Made by a program: the position numbers and the translations under genes. This document shows, piece by piece, positions 37,159-46,025 of a DNA stretch of 64,000 bases (position 1 is its first letter; each line of letters begins with the position of its first letter). Origin of the DNA: Arthrobacter sp. (GTDB lineage: Bacteria; Actinomycetota; Actinomycetes; Actinomycetales; Micrococcaceae); the NCBI GenBank assembly GCA_023264815.1, contig JAHFUZ010000002.1, positions 247,748 through 311,747 of the forward strand. Reading direction: 5' to 3'. The notes under the pieces were generated by a model. It worked only from the letters and a program-made list of their open reading frames with translations. It did no database searches and had not been told where the DNA came from.

Positions 37159-37208
37159 AAATGTGATGGGCGCAGGCATCCTTGCCGGATGCGCCCTGGC
37201 ATAACAAA

Positions 37209-37238
37209 GAACACCCCGGTCCTCGGACCGGGGTGTTC
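37209..37238. terminator. Terminator between tRNA-Arg and the decayed isomerase
   Basis: Perfect 14-base arms (37209-37222 and 37225-37238) with a two-base gap. On the minus strand it is followed by CTTTGTTATG, so it can end the leftward isomerase transcript; it can also end tRNA-Arg. Confidence 0.8.
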
Positions 37239-37994
37239 CTTGCGCGGCGACGCCGATGGACCGGGCCTGGACGTTCGGCAACACGAGCTCGGCGTAGCGC
37301 GCCTTGACCGTTTCAATGACGGTGCCGCCCGGCGTGTCCCAGATGTCCTGGTTGAAAATTGCAACCTCGATATCACCGGTGTAGCCGGCCTCGCGGACCA
37401 GGTGGTGATGGTGGCGAAGTCGATGACGCCGTCGCCCATGTAGCCGCGGGACAGCAGCGGATCGGCCGCGATGGGCATGTTGAAGTCGCAGACCTGGTGG
37501 GAAGCAATGCGGTTTTCGCGGCCGGCGCGCCCGATCTGCGCCTTCGGGTCCGGGTCCCACCAGACGTGGAAAGTATCGACGGCGAACGGGACCAGGTCAG
37601 CAAGGCGGTCAGCCACCCGCCAGCGGGCGGCCACCACGTCCTTCTCCCCCGGCGCCAGGCCGCCGACCACCAGGAACAGGTCCCTGGTGTCCAGTGCAGC
37701 GGCCTCGAGGATCGCTGCGCGGTTATCGGCCAAGGCAGCCGCCTGCCCCTCGGCGTCGGCCGCGGTCAGGAAACCGCCGCGGCACAGCGAGGAGACCCGC
37801 AGTCCAGCGTCCTTGATCGGGCATGCGGCCTTGTCCAGGCCGGCTTCCTCCACGCGGCCCCGCCATGGCCCGATGGAGGGAATGCCGGCGTTGACGCAAC
37901 CCTGGACCACCTGCTCCAGTGTCCCTGTCCTGGTGGTGGCGCTGATGATGAAGCTGGATTGGGATAGCGCATTCTCGCCGGGTTTGTGATGCAC
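37239..37994 (-). pseudogene. Sugar phosphate isomerase/epimerase (TIM barrel), decayed
   Basis: The N-terminal half (QSSFIISATTRTGTLEQVVQ, DLFLVVGGLAPGEKDVVAAR) and the C-terminal half (DTFHVWWDPD, PIAADPLLSRGYMGDGVIDFATI) match xylose-isomerase-like TIM-barrel sugar isomerases. About 50 residues between VPFA and VDTFHVWW are missing in frame. Near 37395 the frame shifts: the rest (REAGYTGDIEVAIFNQDIWDTP) is in another frame and has no stop before the terminator. So it carries at least two lesions. It is divergent from the LacI-type regulator, with a matching operator between them, and was presumably its target. Confidence 0.85.
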
Positions 37995-38009
37995 CAGCCT
38001 TCCGTCCGC

Positions 38010-38024
38010 TGGCAAGCGCTTTCC
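38010..38024. promoter_or_regulatory. LacI-family operator
   Basis: TGGCAAGCGCTTTCC is a near-perfect palindrome around AGCGCT, typical of LacI/GalR operators. It lies between the divergent isomerase and regulator genes, so it could control both. Confidence 0.75.
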
Positions 38025-38107
38025 CTCATATAATCGGAACTGCCATACTGAACTGTCTGCCCCCATGGCAGCGTCTGACGCAGAATTTCGCCAGAACAGG
38101 AGTCGAA

Positions 38108-39202
38108 GTGGTTGCCAGTACGCTTGCCGAGGTGGCACGCCTTGCCGGCGTGTCTCCGGCCACTGCCTCACGCGTCCTGAACGGTTCCGCCCGGAAGCCG
38201 GGTGAGGACATCGCCGAACGGGTACGCCGCGCCGCCGAATCCCTTGGCTATATCCCCAACGCCCAGGCCCAGGGCCTGGCCAAATCCAGCTCCGGCCTGA
38301 TCGGTCTCATCGTGCACGACATCGCCGACCCCTACTTTGCTGCGATCGCACGGGGCGTCCAGGAAGCCGCCCGCGAACAGGGCCGGATGGTCTTGCTCGC
38401 CACGACTGCCGGCGCCCCGGTGGACGAGCGGGAAGCAGTAGCGGCCTTTGCCGCCCGGCGCGCCGATGCAATCGTGATTGCCGGATCCCGCTCGGCGCGT
38501 CCCGGCGACAAGGACGGAAACCTCGAGCTCGCCGCGGAACTTGACCGCTACTGCCGCAACGGCGGCCAGGTGGCAGTGGTTGGCCACGCCGTTGTGGGCG
38601 CGTCCGCCTCCGACGGTTACCACGTGGTGCCCGTGCCCAATGAGGAACTCGCTGCCGGCCTCGCCACGGAACTGGCCGCCTCCCGGGATGACCGGTTCGT
38701 CATCATCGGAGGACCGGAGGGCCTGTTCACCTCCGATGACCGCATCCGCGGTTTCCAGCGAGGCCTGGCGTCCGCCGGACTGCCCGCCGCGGAGGTGATC
38801 CGGACGGACTTCAACCGTTCGGGCGGATTCGAGGCCGGGATGGCACTGGCAGCGCAGATCAAGGCTTCCCGTACGGCGGACACCGCCAGAGCGGACACTG
38901 GACGATTCTGCGTTTTTGCCGTGAATGATGTGATGGCCATCGGTGCCGCCGCAGCGCTGCGCTCCGAGGGCCTGCATATCCCCCGGGATGCGACCATCGC
39001 CGGCTTTGACGACATCGAGACGCTCCGGGACTTCCGCCCGGCCCTGTCCACGGTGCATCTGCCCCTCGAGGAGATCGGCCGCCAGGCGACACGCCGCGCC
39101 GGGGGAACACTTGAGGACGGTGCTGCCGCGCCGCCCATTACCGGGCACGTGATCCTCCGCCGCAGCACAGTGTCCGGGCCGGCGCCGGAAAGAATCACCT
39201 GA
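38108..39202 (+). CDS. LacI family transcriptional regulator
   Basis: A 364-residue regulator with the N-terminal HTH (TLAEVARLAGVSPATASRVLNGS) and hinge helix. A periplasmic-binding-protein-like domain follows (GLIVHDIADPYFAAIARGVQEAA, FCVFAVNDVMAIGAAAALRSEG, IAGFDDIETLRDFRPALSTV). The effector is unknown, probably a sugar or sugar acid. The GTG at 38108 has AGGAG five bases upstream. Its divergent partner gene is decayed, so it may now act elsewhere or only on itself. Confidence 0.93.
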   Translation: MVASTLAEVARLAGVSPATASRVLNGSARKPGEDIAERVRRAAESLGYIPNAQAQGLAKSSSGLIGLIVHDIADPYFAAIARGVQEAAREQGRMVLLATTAGAPVDEREAVAAFAARRADAIVIAGSRSARPGDKDGNLELAAELDRYCRNGGQVAVVGHAVVGASASDGYHVVPVPNEELAAGLATELAASRDDRFVIIGGPEGLFTSDDRIRGFQRGLASAGLPAAEVIRTDFNRSGGFEAGMALAAQIKASRTADTARADTGRFCVFAVNDVMAIGAAAALRSEGLHIPRDATIAGFDDIETLRDFRPALSTVHLPLEEIGRQATRRAGGTLEDGAAAPPITGHVILRRSTVSGPAPERIT

Positions 39203-39438
39203 GGACAACGTTCGACGGCGGCTCCTCCCAGGCGGGTTAACCGCCTCTCCTGCTGGCTTCTGCGTGGTGGTGGCCTGCAGCTCCGCTGCCTTTCCCGTCG
39301 AATCACCGGACCAGTTGCGGCCGACTGTCATGGCACTGTGGCGGGACGCGCAGTGGCGGGAGACCAACCCGGCGTGGGCAGGGAACCGGAGCAGTCCGCA
39401 ACCGGCGAACCCGTTGGACCGGATGCCCGGCCTGGCGC
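39203..39438. other. Intergenic region after the LacI regulator
   Basis: About 235 bases. A plus-strand frame of 60 codons (39264-39446) ends in a polar, Trp- and Asn-containing stretch. It could be a gene remnant but matches nothing I know and overlaps the end of the mannosyltransferase. I see no clear terminator. Confidence 0.35.
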
Positions 39439-40995
39439 TTAGATGACCGGACGTTCCGTGACCGGCTCCCCGGTTTTGCGGAACAGCCGCTTGGTTTTGG
39501 GGTCCATGAAGATCAGGTACAGGGCAAACAGCAGGCCGGTGATCGCGGCGGCGAAGCGTGCCAGGAACAGCGCAAGTCCCAGGTCCTCGGTCTGAAGGTA
39601 CGGGAACACTTCCAGCTGGTCCGAAATCGCGTAGATCATAAAGAACGACACGATGAAGTACAGCGCCTTGACCTGCCAGTCGTTACGGATGCCTGTTACT
39701 GCGAACAATGGGATGAGCCAGACGACATACCAGGACTGGATCATGGGCGCGAGCACCACCACGGCGGCGAAGGCCAGGGTGAGGCGCCGAATGAGGCGCT
39801 CGTGCTCACCCTTGAAGATCTGGAAGGCGACGATGCCCACCGCAAGCACCTTCCCGGCGTCGAACACCCAGCCTGCGAGGGTCCACCCATCCAGGCCAAA
39901 CGCGTTGGTGATGGAAGCCACCACCAGCCCCACGAGCCCCACCGGGGCGTACCAGATGAACATACTGCCCGGCGCCGAGAGCCCGTTGATCCAGCCAAAA
40001 CCGAACCCATTGACCAGGCTCAGGCCATACAGCATGGCAAGGCTCAGCCCGCCGGTCAGCGCCCAGAAAAGGAACTTCCGGGTCCAGCCGGCATGTTTGC
40101 CCGCCCAGATCAGGCCGATGAACGGGAGGAAGACCACGGTGATGGGCTTGACGGCGATGGACAGCGTGACCAGCACGATTCCCAGCACAACCCGCCTGGT
40201 GGCCGCATAATAGAGCCCGGCCAGCGCCAGCCCGATCATCAGCGCATCGTTGTGGACGCTGGCAATGAAATTTGTCAGGAACAGGGGGTTGGCGGCCGTG
40301 AGCCAGAGCGCCCGGTGCGGGTTGACGCCATGCAGTTCAGCCAGCTTCGGCACGTAGATGATGCAGAGCACCACACCGGCCAGCGCCACCAGCCTGAACA
40401 GCATCACGCTTGCTTCGGGATGGACGTTGGTGGACCAGACCACGAACTGCTCGATCCACAGGAACAGCTGGCCATAGGGCACGGGGGCTTCGGTCCACAG
40501 CCTGTCGGCACCCAGCTGGAAGTAATTGGACAGGGCCGAGATGCCGTTCTCGTACGGGTTGAAGCCCTCCACCATGAGCCGGCCCTGGCCGATGTAGGCA
40601 TAGACGTCGCGGCTGAACAGCGGAACGCTGACCACCATCGGCAAACCCCACGCCACAACGGCCTGCAGGGTGGCCTTGCGCGCTTCGGGCCCCCAGACCC
40701 GGACCCGTTGGCCCAGGCGCAGCCAGGACCGCACCAGGAGCATACCGCCGATGGCGAGCAGCACAATTGCCAGGGCAACCCCGATGGCTTCAGTGCGCAT
40801 CCAGATGAAGATGGGCACCCGCCGGAGTTCTGAGACGGGCGCCAGCCAGCCAACACCAATGGATCCGACCGCCATAAACGCCGAGCCAAGGAAGCCGGCC
40901 AGGATCGGCGACCGGGCGTCATCGACTTCGGCCGCACCGTTCACCTGGATCACAGTGGCCACCGTCTCCCCCGTTGCAGGCACAGGCGCCGTCAT
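39439..40995 (-). CDS. mptB: Polyprenol-phosphomannose-dependent alpha-1,6-mannosyltransferase (MptB-like)
   Basis: A GT-C glycosyltransferase of 518 residues with about 12 to 14 transmembrane helices. The first periplasmic loop carries the acidic motif FSRDVYAYIGQGRL, and FNPYENG follows. It matches the MptB family that extends alpha-1,6-mannan on lipomannan-type glycolipids using a polyprenol-phosphate mannose donor. In Micrococcaceae it would serve lipomannan synthesis (inference). Start: ATG at 40995 or GTG at 41022, neither with a strong ribosome-binding site. Confidence 0.88.
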   Translation of the reverse strand: MTAPVPATGETVATVIQVNGAAEVDDARSPILAGFLGSAFMAVGSIGVGWLAPVSELRRVPIFIWMRTEAIGVALAIVLLAIGGMLLVRSWLRLGQRVRVWGPEARKATLQAVVAWGLPMVVSVPLFSRDVYAYIGQGRLMVEGFNPYENGISALSNYFQLGADRLWTEAPVPYGQLFLWIEQFVVWSTNVHPEASVMLFRLVALAGVVLCIIYVPKLAELHGVNPHRALWLTAANPLFLTNFIASVHNDALMIGLALAGLYYAATRRVVLGIVLVTLSIAVKPITVVFLPFIGLIWAGKHAGWTRKFLFWALTGGLSLAMLYGLSLVNGFGFGWINGLSAPGSMFIWYAPVGLVGLVVASITNAFGLDGWTLAGWVFDAGKVLAVGIVAFQIFKGEHERLIRRLTLAFAAVVVLAPMIQSWYVVWLIPLFAVTGIRNDWQVKALYFIVSFFMIYAISDQLEVFPYLQTEDLGLALFLARFAAAITGLLFALYLIFMDPKTKRLFRKTGEPVTERPVI

Positions 40996-41169
40996 CTCAG
41001 GATCGTCCAATCTCTTTCGCACTCAGCGCATCGGCCCCCGCGGGCCGCGGCGGCCGCACCCGCCGCACCTGCCGCACGGGCACAGTACAGCGGCCGAAAT
41101 CACGGCCTCTCTGTACCCGAAATCCTAGCATCGGACGGTTGCTGCAGAGCTAAACGGTAGGCTGGTCCG

Positions 41170-41793
41170 GTGCCTATATCTAACGAACGCATCGTCTGGA
41201 TCGACTGCGAAATGACCGGCCTGGACATCAAGAACGACGCCCTGATCGAAGTGGCGGCGCTGGTGACTGACTCGGAGCTGAACATACTGGGTGACGGCGT
41301 GGATGTGGTGATCAAACCCGATGACGCCGCCCTCGCGCAGATGAACGACTTCGTCCGGGACATGCATACCCGCTCCGGCCTGCTGGAGGAGCTGCCGCAC
41401 GGAAAAACCATGGCCGAGGCCGAGGCCGCCGTCATGGAGTACATCGAAAAGTGGGTTCCGGATCCCCGCAAGGCACCGCTGGGAGGCAACTCGGTGGGAA
41501 CAGACCGCGTCTTCCTCTCCCGCGATATGCCGTCGGTTGTTGAACACCTGCATTACCGGGTAATCGACGTCAGCACGATCAAGGAACTCTCGCTCCGCTG
41601 GTACGCCCGGGCCTACTTCCAGTCCCCGGCTAAGAAGGGCGGCCACCGCGCCCTCGGGGACATCAAGGATTCCATTGACGAGCTGCGCTACTACCGCGAG
41701 GCCGTCTTTGTTCCTGCCCCCGGACCGGACAGCGTCACCGCACGGGGCATTGCCCAGCGGATCACCGGCGGGCAAGGCATCACAGAAGAGTAA
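41170..41793 (+). CDS. orn: Oligoribonuclease
   Basis: A 3'-5' exonuclease of 207 residues that degrades 2-5-mers and pGpG. It has the DEDDh set: Asp and Glu in WIDCEMTGLD, Asp in GGNSVGTDRVFLSRDMP, and the HRALGDIKDS end with His and Asp. Length is that of the actinobacterial form, with a C-terminal extension. It starts with GTG. tRNA-His follows after about 130 bases. Confidence 0.96.
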   Translation: MPISNERIVWIDCEMTGLDIKNDALIEVAALVTDSELNILGDGVDVVIKPDDAALAQMNDFVRDMHTRSGLLEELPHGKTMAEAEAAVMEYIEKWVPDPRKAPLGGNSVGTDRVFLSRDMPSVVEHLHYRVIDVSTIKELSLRWYARAYFQSPAKKGGHRALGDIKDSIDELRYYREAVFVPAPGPDSVTARGIAQRITGGQGITEE

Positions 41794-41921
41794 TCTGCGC
41801 CACGTTTTAGGGAAATTTTGCCGAAAACCCCAAAAGTGGCGCAAGCACCCCCCAACAGCAGGTAAGCTATTTGAGTTGCCTTTCCAGAGGACCGGGTCAC
41901 CGGAGAATCTGTACGGCGCAT

Positions 41922-41995
41922 GGTGGGCTTAGCTCAGTTGGCAGAGCGCCTGGTTGTGGTCCAGGAGGTCGCGGGTTCAACCCCCGTAGCTCACC
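41922..41995 (+). tRNA. tRNA-His (GTG)
   Basis: The encoded G at -1 (41922) is followed by acceptor GTGGGCT/AGCTCAC, D-arm TAGCTCAGTTGGCAGAGC, anticodon loop TTGTGGT and T-arm GCGGGTTCAACCCCCGT. Complete; CCA is not encoded. Confidence 0.95.
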
Positions 41996-42000
41996 CTCGC

Positions 42001-42040
42001 AGGAGGCCGTACCGGATATCCGGTACGGCCTCCTTTTTTC
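42001..42040 (+). terminator. tRNA-His terminator
   Basis: A 34-base perfect palindrome (42001-42034) followed by a T-run. It folds with a minimal loop and is a strong intrinsic terminator before def. Confidence 0.9.
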
Positions 42041-42083
42041 ACACCTCCTGGCGCCACGCCGCACGCACGAAGGGTCACCTGCC

Positions 42084-42656
42084 ATGACAGTCCTGCCGAT
42101 CACCATCTGGGGCGAACCGGTGCTCCATCGCCGGGCCGCCGAGGTGGAGGTGTTCGACGACGAACTGCGCACCCTGATTGCCGACATGTTCGAAACCAAT
42201 GATGCCGCCAACGGTGTGGGCCTCGCAGCCCCGCAGGTCGGCGTCGGCAAGAGGATCTTTGTCTACAAATTCGCCAACGAGGACGACGCTCCCCCCGTGG
42301 GGGTTGTGGTCAACCCGGTCCTGACGCTCTCCAAGGTTTCCGGCGCACTGCCCGACCCCGACGAAGAGGAAGAGGGGTGCCTGTCCTTCCCGGGCGGGCA
42401 GTTTCCGCTCAAGCGCGCGGAGTGGGCACGCGTGCAGGGCTTTGACGGCCACGGGCAGCCGGTCGAATTCGAGGCCACCGGCTGGTTTGCCCGGGTCATC
42501 CAGCACGAGTACGACCACCTTGACGGCAAGCTCTATGTCAACCGGCTCATGGACCGCTATGCGAAGAAGGCCATGAGGCTCGCCAAGAAGAGTGGCTGGG
42601 GCGTGCCTGGCCTGACCTGGCTGCCCGGCGTGGACCCGGACCCCTTCGGCCACTAG
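42084..42656 (+). CDS. def: Peptide deformylase
   Basis: Metalloenzyme of 190 residues that removes the formyl group from new proteins. All three motifs are present: GVGLAAPQVG (motif 1), EEGCLSFPG (motif 2, metal Cys) and QHEYDHLDGKLY (motif 3, HExxH). A C-terminal extension rich in Lys and Pro follows. The ATG at 42084 is used; the frame is open upstream through the tRNA and cannot be coding there. Confidence 0.95.
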   Translation: MTVLPITIWGEPVLHRRAAEVEVFDDELRTLIADMFETNDAANGVGLAAPQVGVGKRIFVYKFANEDDAPPVGVVVNPVLTLSKVSGALPDPDEEEEGCLSFPGGQFPLKRAEWARVQGFDGHGQPVEFEATGWFARVIQHEYDHLDGKLYVNRLMDRYAKKAMRLAKKSGWGVPGLTWLPGVDPDPFGH

Positions 42657-42668
42657 GAACGTTCGCCG

Positions 42669-43466
42669 TCAGCCGGCGGTGATGGTGGGCTGGTCCGGGC
42701 ATGAGTCCAGGACGCGCTTCATTGCATCCTTCTCCGGCTGCGTCACCCACAGTCCGTAGGACGCCTTGACTGAGATCTGGCGGGCAACGTAGTGGCAGCG
42801 GATGTTCTTGTTCTTCGGCAGCCACGTGGCGGCGTCGCCTGCGCTCTTCTGCTGGTTCGCCGGCCCATCCGCCGCGATCAGGTTCAGTGGATCGTTGGCG
42901 AGGCTCTGACGCTGCTGGGGAGTCAGGTCCTGCGCACCTTTCTGCCACGCGTCACCGAGGGCCACCACATGGTCGATCTGGAGGTCCTTGCTGCTCTCCG
43001 GCCCCCGCCGGAAATCCAGGGCCTTGCCCGTATACGGCTCCACAATGGTCCCCGACGCCACGCGGCACCTGGATCCTTCGACGAAGCCCACAGAGATGAG
43101 ATCACGGCGGAGGATGTCGTTGCGGGTATCGCAGCCGTTCCGGTCAACATCCAGCCAGGCCTGTCCGAAAGCCTCCCGCTGGTAGTTGTTCTTCGGCGCA
43201 CGACCCTTGACGGTGAGCCCCTCCAGGGCGCCCCGCGCACTCCCCTGCGGCACAGCATAAACAGGGGACACCGGCTTCATCCAGGTTCCGTCGAACACCG
43301 GCGCCTGGCTGGGTCCCTCAACGGCAGGTTCGGCAGCTGCGAACTGGCCGGCAGTAAAGAACCACACAGCCAGTGCCAGAACCGAAAGACCCAGCGCTGC
43401 AAGCAACACCCAGGCCTGCCTGGAGCGGCGCCTGGCGCGGCGGTATGCGGCCCAGCTGACTGTCAC
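42669..43466 (-). CDS. Exported HNH (DUF1524-like) nuclease
   Basis: A 265-residue protein with an N-terminal signal anchor (basic start, hydrophobic segment WVLLAALGLSVLALAVWFF). The HNH-type nuclease domain has LQIDHVVALGDAWQKGA, NLIAADGPANQQKS and WLPKNKNIRCHYVARQI, as in the DUF1524/GmrSD C-terminal group. The protein is membrane-tethered or secreted, so it probably degrades DNA outside the cell. Starts with GTG. Four Cys residues outside the membrane could form disulfides. It converges on def. Confidence 0.88.
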   Translation of the reverse strand: MTVSWAAYRRARRRSRQAWVLLAALGLSVLALAVWFFTAGQFAAAEPAVEGPSQAPVFDGTWMKPVSPVYAVPQGSARGALEGLTVKGRAPKNNYQREAFGQAWLDVDRNGCDTRNDILRRDLISVGFVEGSRCRVASGTIVEPYTGKALDFRRGPESSKDLQIDHVVALGDAWQKGAQDLTPQQRQSLANDPLNLIAADGPANQQKSAGDAATWLPKNKNIRCHYVARQISVKASYGLWVTQPEKDAMKRVLDSCPDQPTITAG

Positions 43467-43567
43467 GGCCCATTCCCTCTTCCTGCGGTTGCGTCCACCA
43501 GAAGAGCCTAGGGCAGCCCACTGACAACCGGAGCGTTATCCACAGTGGGGAGGAACAGTGGTGAGGT

Positions 43568-43771
43568 CTATTGCTCCCGAACTACCCTCCGGAGATCTTC
43601 CTCGGCAAGCTGGAGGAGGCCTTCGAGCTGCCGCACGCGGTCCTCACCGATGTCGCCGGCAGCGTGGCCCGCACGGGCCTGCTCCAGGAGCCTGACGGCC
43701 TCCTTATGGTTGGCCTTGGCGACGTCAAGGGCGTGTTCGAGAGTAGTGTCGTGGAGGGTTTCGTTATCCAT
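43568..43771 (-). CDS. Small helical hypothetical protein
   Basis: A 67-residue acidic protein with heptad-like Leu/Ala/Val spacing (DVAKANHKEAVRLLEQARAG, VRQLEGLLQLAEEDLRRV), so probably two helices or a short coiled coil. It has no cysteine, membrane segment or signal peptide. It is downstream of GAPDH on the same strand, 79 bases away. Its good composition and start support a real gene, but the function is unknown. Confidence 0.6.
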   Translation of the reverse strand: MDNETLHDTTLEHALDVAKANHKEAVRLLEQARAGHAAGDIGEDRVRQLEGLLQLAEEDLRRVVREQ

Positions 43772-43850
43772 GGCACCAGTGTGGTCCCGATTCCCGGCTG
43801 ATTCCAGCGAATCAGCCGGGAATGTCGTGGGAGAACCTGGAACAGACCGC

Positions 43851-45329
43851 TTAGACGGCGAGTGCAGCCAGGACTGCGGCAGGTTCCTTGGCCGGGAACG
43901 ACGGCGGGTTGACCCCGGCCATCTCTTCCATCACACGGACTACCTGGCAGCTGTAGCCGAATTCGTTGTCGTACCACACGTAGAGGATGACGTTCTTGTC
44001 GTTGGAGATGGTGGCCAGGCCATCCACAATGCCGGCGCGGCGGGAACCGACGAAGTCCGTGGAGACAACCTCGGGCGAATCGATGTAGTCGATCTGCTTG
44101 CGCAGGTCGGAGTGCAGGGACATCTGGCGCAGGTAATCGTTGACTTCATCCTTGGTGGTGCCGTTTTCCAGGCTGAGGTTCAGGATGGCCAGCGAAACGT
44201 CCGGCGTGGGGACGCGGATGGAGCTGCCGGAGAGTTTGCCCTGGAGTTCGGGCAGTGCCTTGGCCACGGCGGTAGCGGCACCGGTTTCCGTGATGACCAT
44301 GTTCAGCGCGGCGGAACGGCCGCGGCGGTCACCCTTGTGGAAGTTGTCGATCAGGTTCTGGTCGTTCGTGAACGAGTGGACGGTCTCCACGTGCCCGTGG
44401 ATCACGCCGAACTTGTCGTTGATGGCTTTCAGGACCGGAGTGATGGCGTTGGTGGTGCAGGATGCTGCCGAGACGATCCGGTCAGTGTCCTCGATGCTGC
44501 CGTGGTTGATCCCGTGAACGATGTTCTTCAGGGCACCCTTGCCCGGTGCGGTGAGGAGCACGCGGGCCACGCCGCTGCTCTGCAGGTGCTGGGACAGGCC
44601 CTCGGCGTCACGCCAGCGTCCGGTGTTGTCCACCACGAGGGCGTTCTTGATGCCGTAGGCGGTGTAGTCGATGGTGGCGGGGTTGTCCGAGTAGATGACC
44701 TGGACCTGGACGCCGTTGGCCGTGATGGTGTTGGCTTCCTCGTCAACGCGGATGGTGCCCTCGAAGGAGCCGTGGACGGAGTCGCGGCGCAGCAGGCTGG
44801 CACGCTTGGAGAGATCCTTGTCCGAACCGCGGCGCACTACGATGGCGCGCAGGCGCAGGCCGTGGCCGCCGCCTGCCTTTTCGATGAGGAGGCGTGCCAG
44901 CAGGCGGCCGATCCGGCCAAAACCGTACAGCACGACGTCGGTGCTGGTGCGGTCGTCAGCGCCGCGCTTGCCCACGACGTCGGCCAGCTCGGCGCGGAGG
45001 AACTCTTCCAGGGACGCGCCGTTGCCTTCAAGCTTGTACTTCTCGGTCAGGCGGGCCACATCGATGGCAGCTGCACCAAGCTCGAGCTGCGCGAGGGTGT
45101 TCAGCAGCGGCGCGGTCTCTTCGAGCAGCAGCTCGGTGTTGCTCATGCGGCGGGCAAACCGGTGCGCCTTCAGGATGTTCATGGTGGACTTATTGATCAG
45201 GCTGCGGCCGTGGATGCTGGTCACCACGTTGTTTTCACGGTACAGCCGGCCAATCACCGGAATCATGGCCTCAGCGAGAGCCTCCCGGCCCATCCACGTA
45301 TCAAGACAAGAATCTGACGTCTGGCTCAC
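43851..45329 (-). CDS. Glyceraldehyde-3-phosphate dehydrogenase, long (GapB-like) form
   Basis: A 492-residue enzyme with an N-terminal extension of about 130 residues before the Rossmann core (YGFGRIGRLLARLL). The active site is SAASCTTNAITPVL with the catalytic Cys, and the substrate-binding HSFTNDQNLID and WYDNEFGYS are present. This matches the 480-residue GapB of corynebacteria, which favours gluconeogenesis and NADP. A separate glycolytic gap would be expected elsewhere. Starts with GTG and has GGAAGGTAG upstream. The 5' leader has a hairpin at 45352-45373. Confidence 0.92.
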   Translation of the reverse strand: MSQTSDSCLDTWMGREALAEAMIPVIGRLYRENNVVTSIHGRSLINKSTMNILKAHRFARRMSNTELLLEETAPLLNTLAQLELGAAAIDVARLTEKYKLEGNGASLEEFLRAELADVVGKRGADDRTSTDVVLYGFGRIGRLLARLLIEKAGGGHGLRLRAIVVRRGSDKDLSKRASLLRRDSVHGSFEGTIRVDEEANTITANGVQVQVIYSDNPATIDYTAYGIKNALVVDNTGRWRDAEGLSQHLQSSGVARVLLTAPGKGALKNIVHGINHGSIEDTDRIVSAASCTTNAITPVLKAINDKFGVIHGHVETVHSFTNDQNLIDNFHKGDRRGRSAALNMVITETGAATAVAKALPELQGKLSGSSIRVPTPDVSLAILNLSLENGTTKDEVNDYLRQMSLHSDLRKQIDYIDSPEVVSTDFVGSRRAGIVDGLATISNDKNVILYVWYDNEFGYSCQVVRVMEEMAGVNPPSFPAKEPAAVLAALAV

Positions 45330-45446
45330 AGAACTACCTTCCTCGGTTCAGCCGCATACGTCCTCGTATGCGGTTGTCGGCCACCTGACGTTGTCCAGGG
45401 GCCCTGGCACCGGCGGGGTTCTGCCCCGGGTGCCGTGGAGAAGCGC

Positions 45447-45483
45447 AAAGAAAAGCCACCGGCTGCGAACGCAGACCCGGTGG
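45447..45483 (-). terminator. rnpB terminator
   Basis: On the minus strand CCACCGG pairs with CCGGTGG around an inner stem and a TTCG-type loop (45456-45483), followed by CTTTTCTTT. It lies about 100 bases past the RNase P RNA and before the GAPDH leader. Confidence 0.82.
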
Positions 45484-45579
45484 CAGAACTTCTACGTTCG
45501 CTCACTATTCTAAGCTGGGCGCCTGTCCCGGGCAGCCGCCGGAGACGTGAAGTCACTCACATGCCTTATCTGCTGGAAT

Positions 45580-45980
45580 CAGTGGGATGGGTTGACCGAT
45601 ACGCCGGGTTCTGTGCTCCCGAGCCGTTGCCAGCGCGGGAGTAGCGGCCATCCATCTACGAGCGCCGTTGCCGGCGCCCTCCAGCGGCCTACCCGGACAC
45701 TCGGGCGGGCAGCCCTCAAACGTGTCCTGTCTGGCCTTGCTCCGGGTGGGGTTTACCTAGCCTTCCCGGTCACCCGGGAAGCTGGTGGTCTCTTACACCA
45801 CCGTTTCACCCTTACCTGCGGCCTTCCGTTACCGGAACACGCAGGCGGTCTGTTCTCTGTGGCACTGGCCTGCGGGTTACCCCGAGTGGGCGTTACCCAC
45901 CACCCTGCCCTGCGGAGCCCGGACGTTCCTCGAGCCACTTGCGTGACGCGCGGCCGCCTGGTCAACCCATCCAGAACCCA
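45580..45980 (-). ncRNA. rnpB: RNase P RNA
   Basis: The catalytic RNA of RNase P, which removes 5' leaders from tRNA precursors. The minus strand has the conserved segment CGAGGAACGTCCGGGCTCC and GCAGGGCAGGGTGGTGGGTAACG-type sequence near the 5' part. The P1 helix is perfect over 13 bases: 45960-45972 with 45585-45597 (GGATGGGTTGACC). The GCCTACCCGGAC-like region is also present near the 3' part. This is the bacterial A-type fold typical of actinobacteria. Ends are given to within about 10 bases. Confidence 0.93.
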
Positions 45981-46025
45981 GTCTACCGGCGAAGGAGGCA
46001 CCGCCGTCGCCGGTAGGATCGTACG

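Noticed and set aside
37117..37560. Minus-strand frame running from the isomerase through the terminator into tRNA-Arg
   Set aside because: Only the first part matches the isomerase; reading into a tRNA shows the frame simply lacks its stop because the gene is decayed.
39264..39446. 60-codon plus-strand ORF after the LacI gene
   Set aside because: No ribosome-binding site or recognisable similarity, and it overlaps the end of the mannosyltransferase; kept only as a note.
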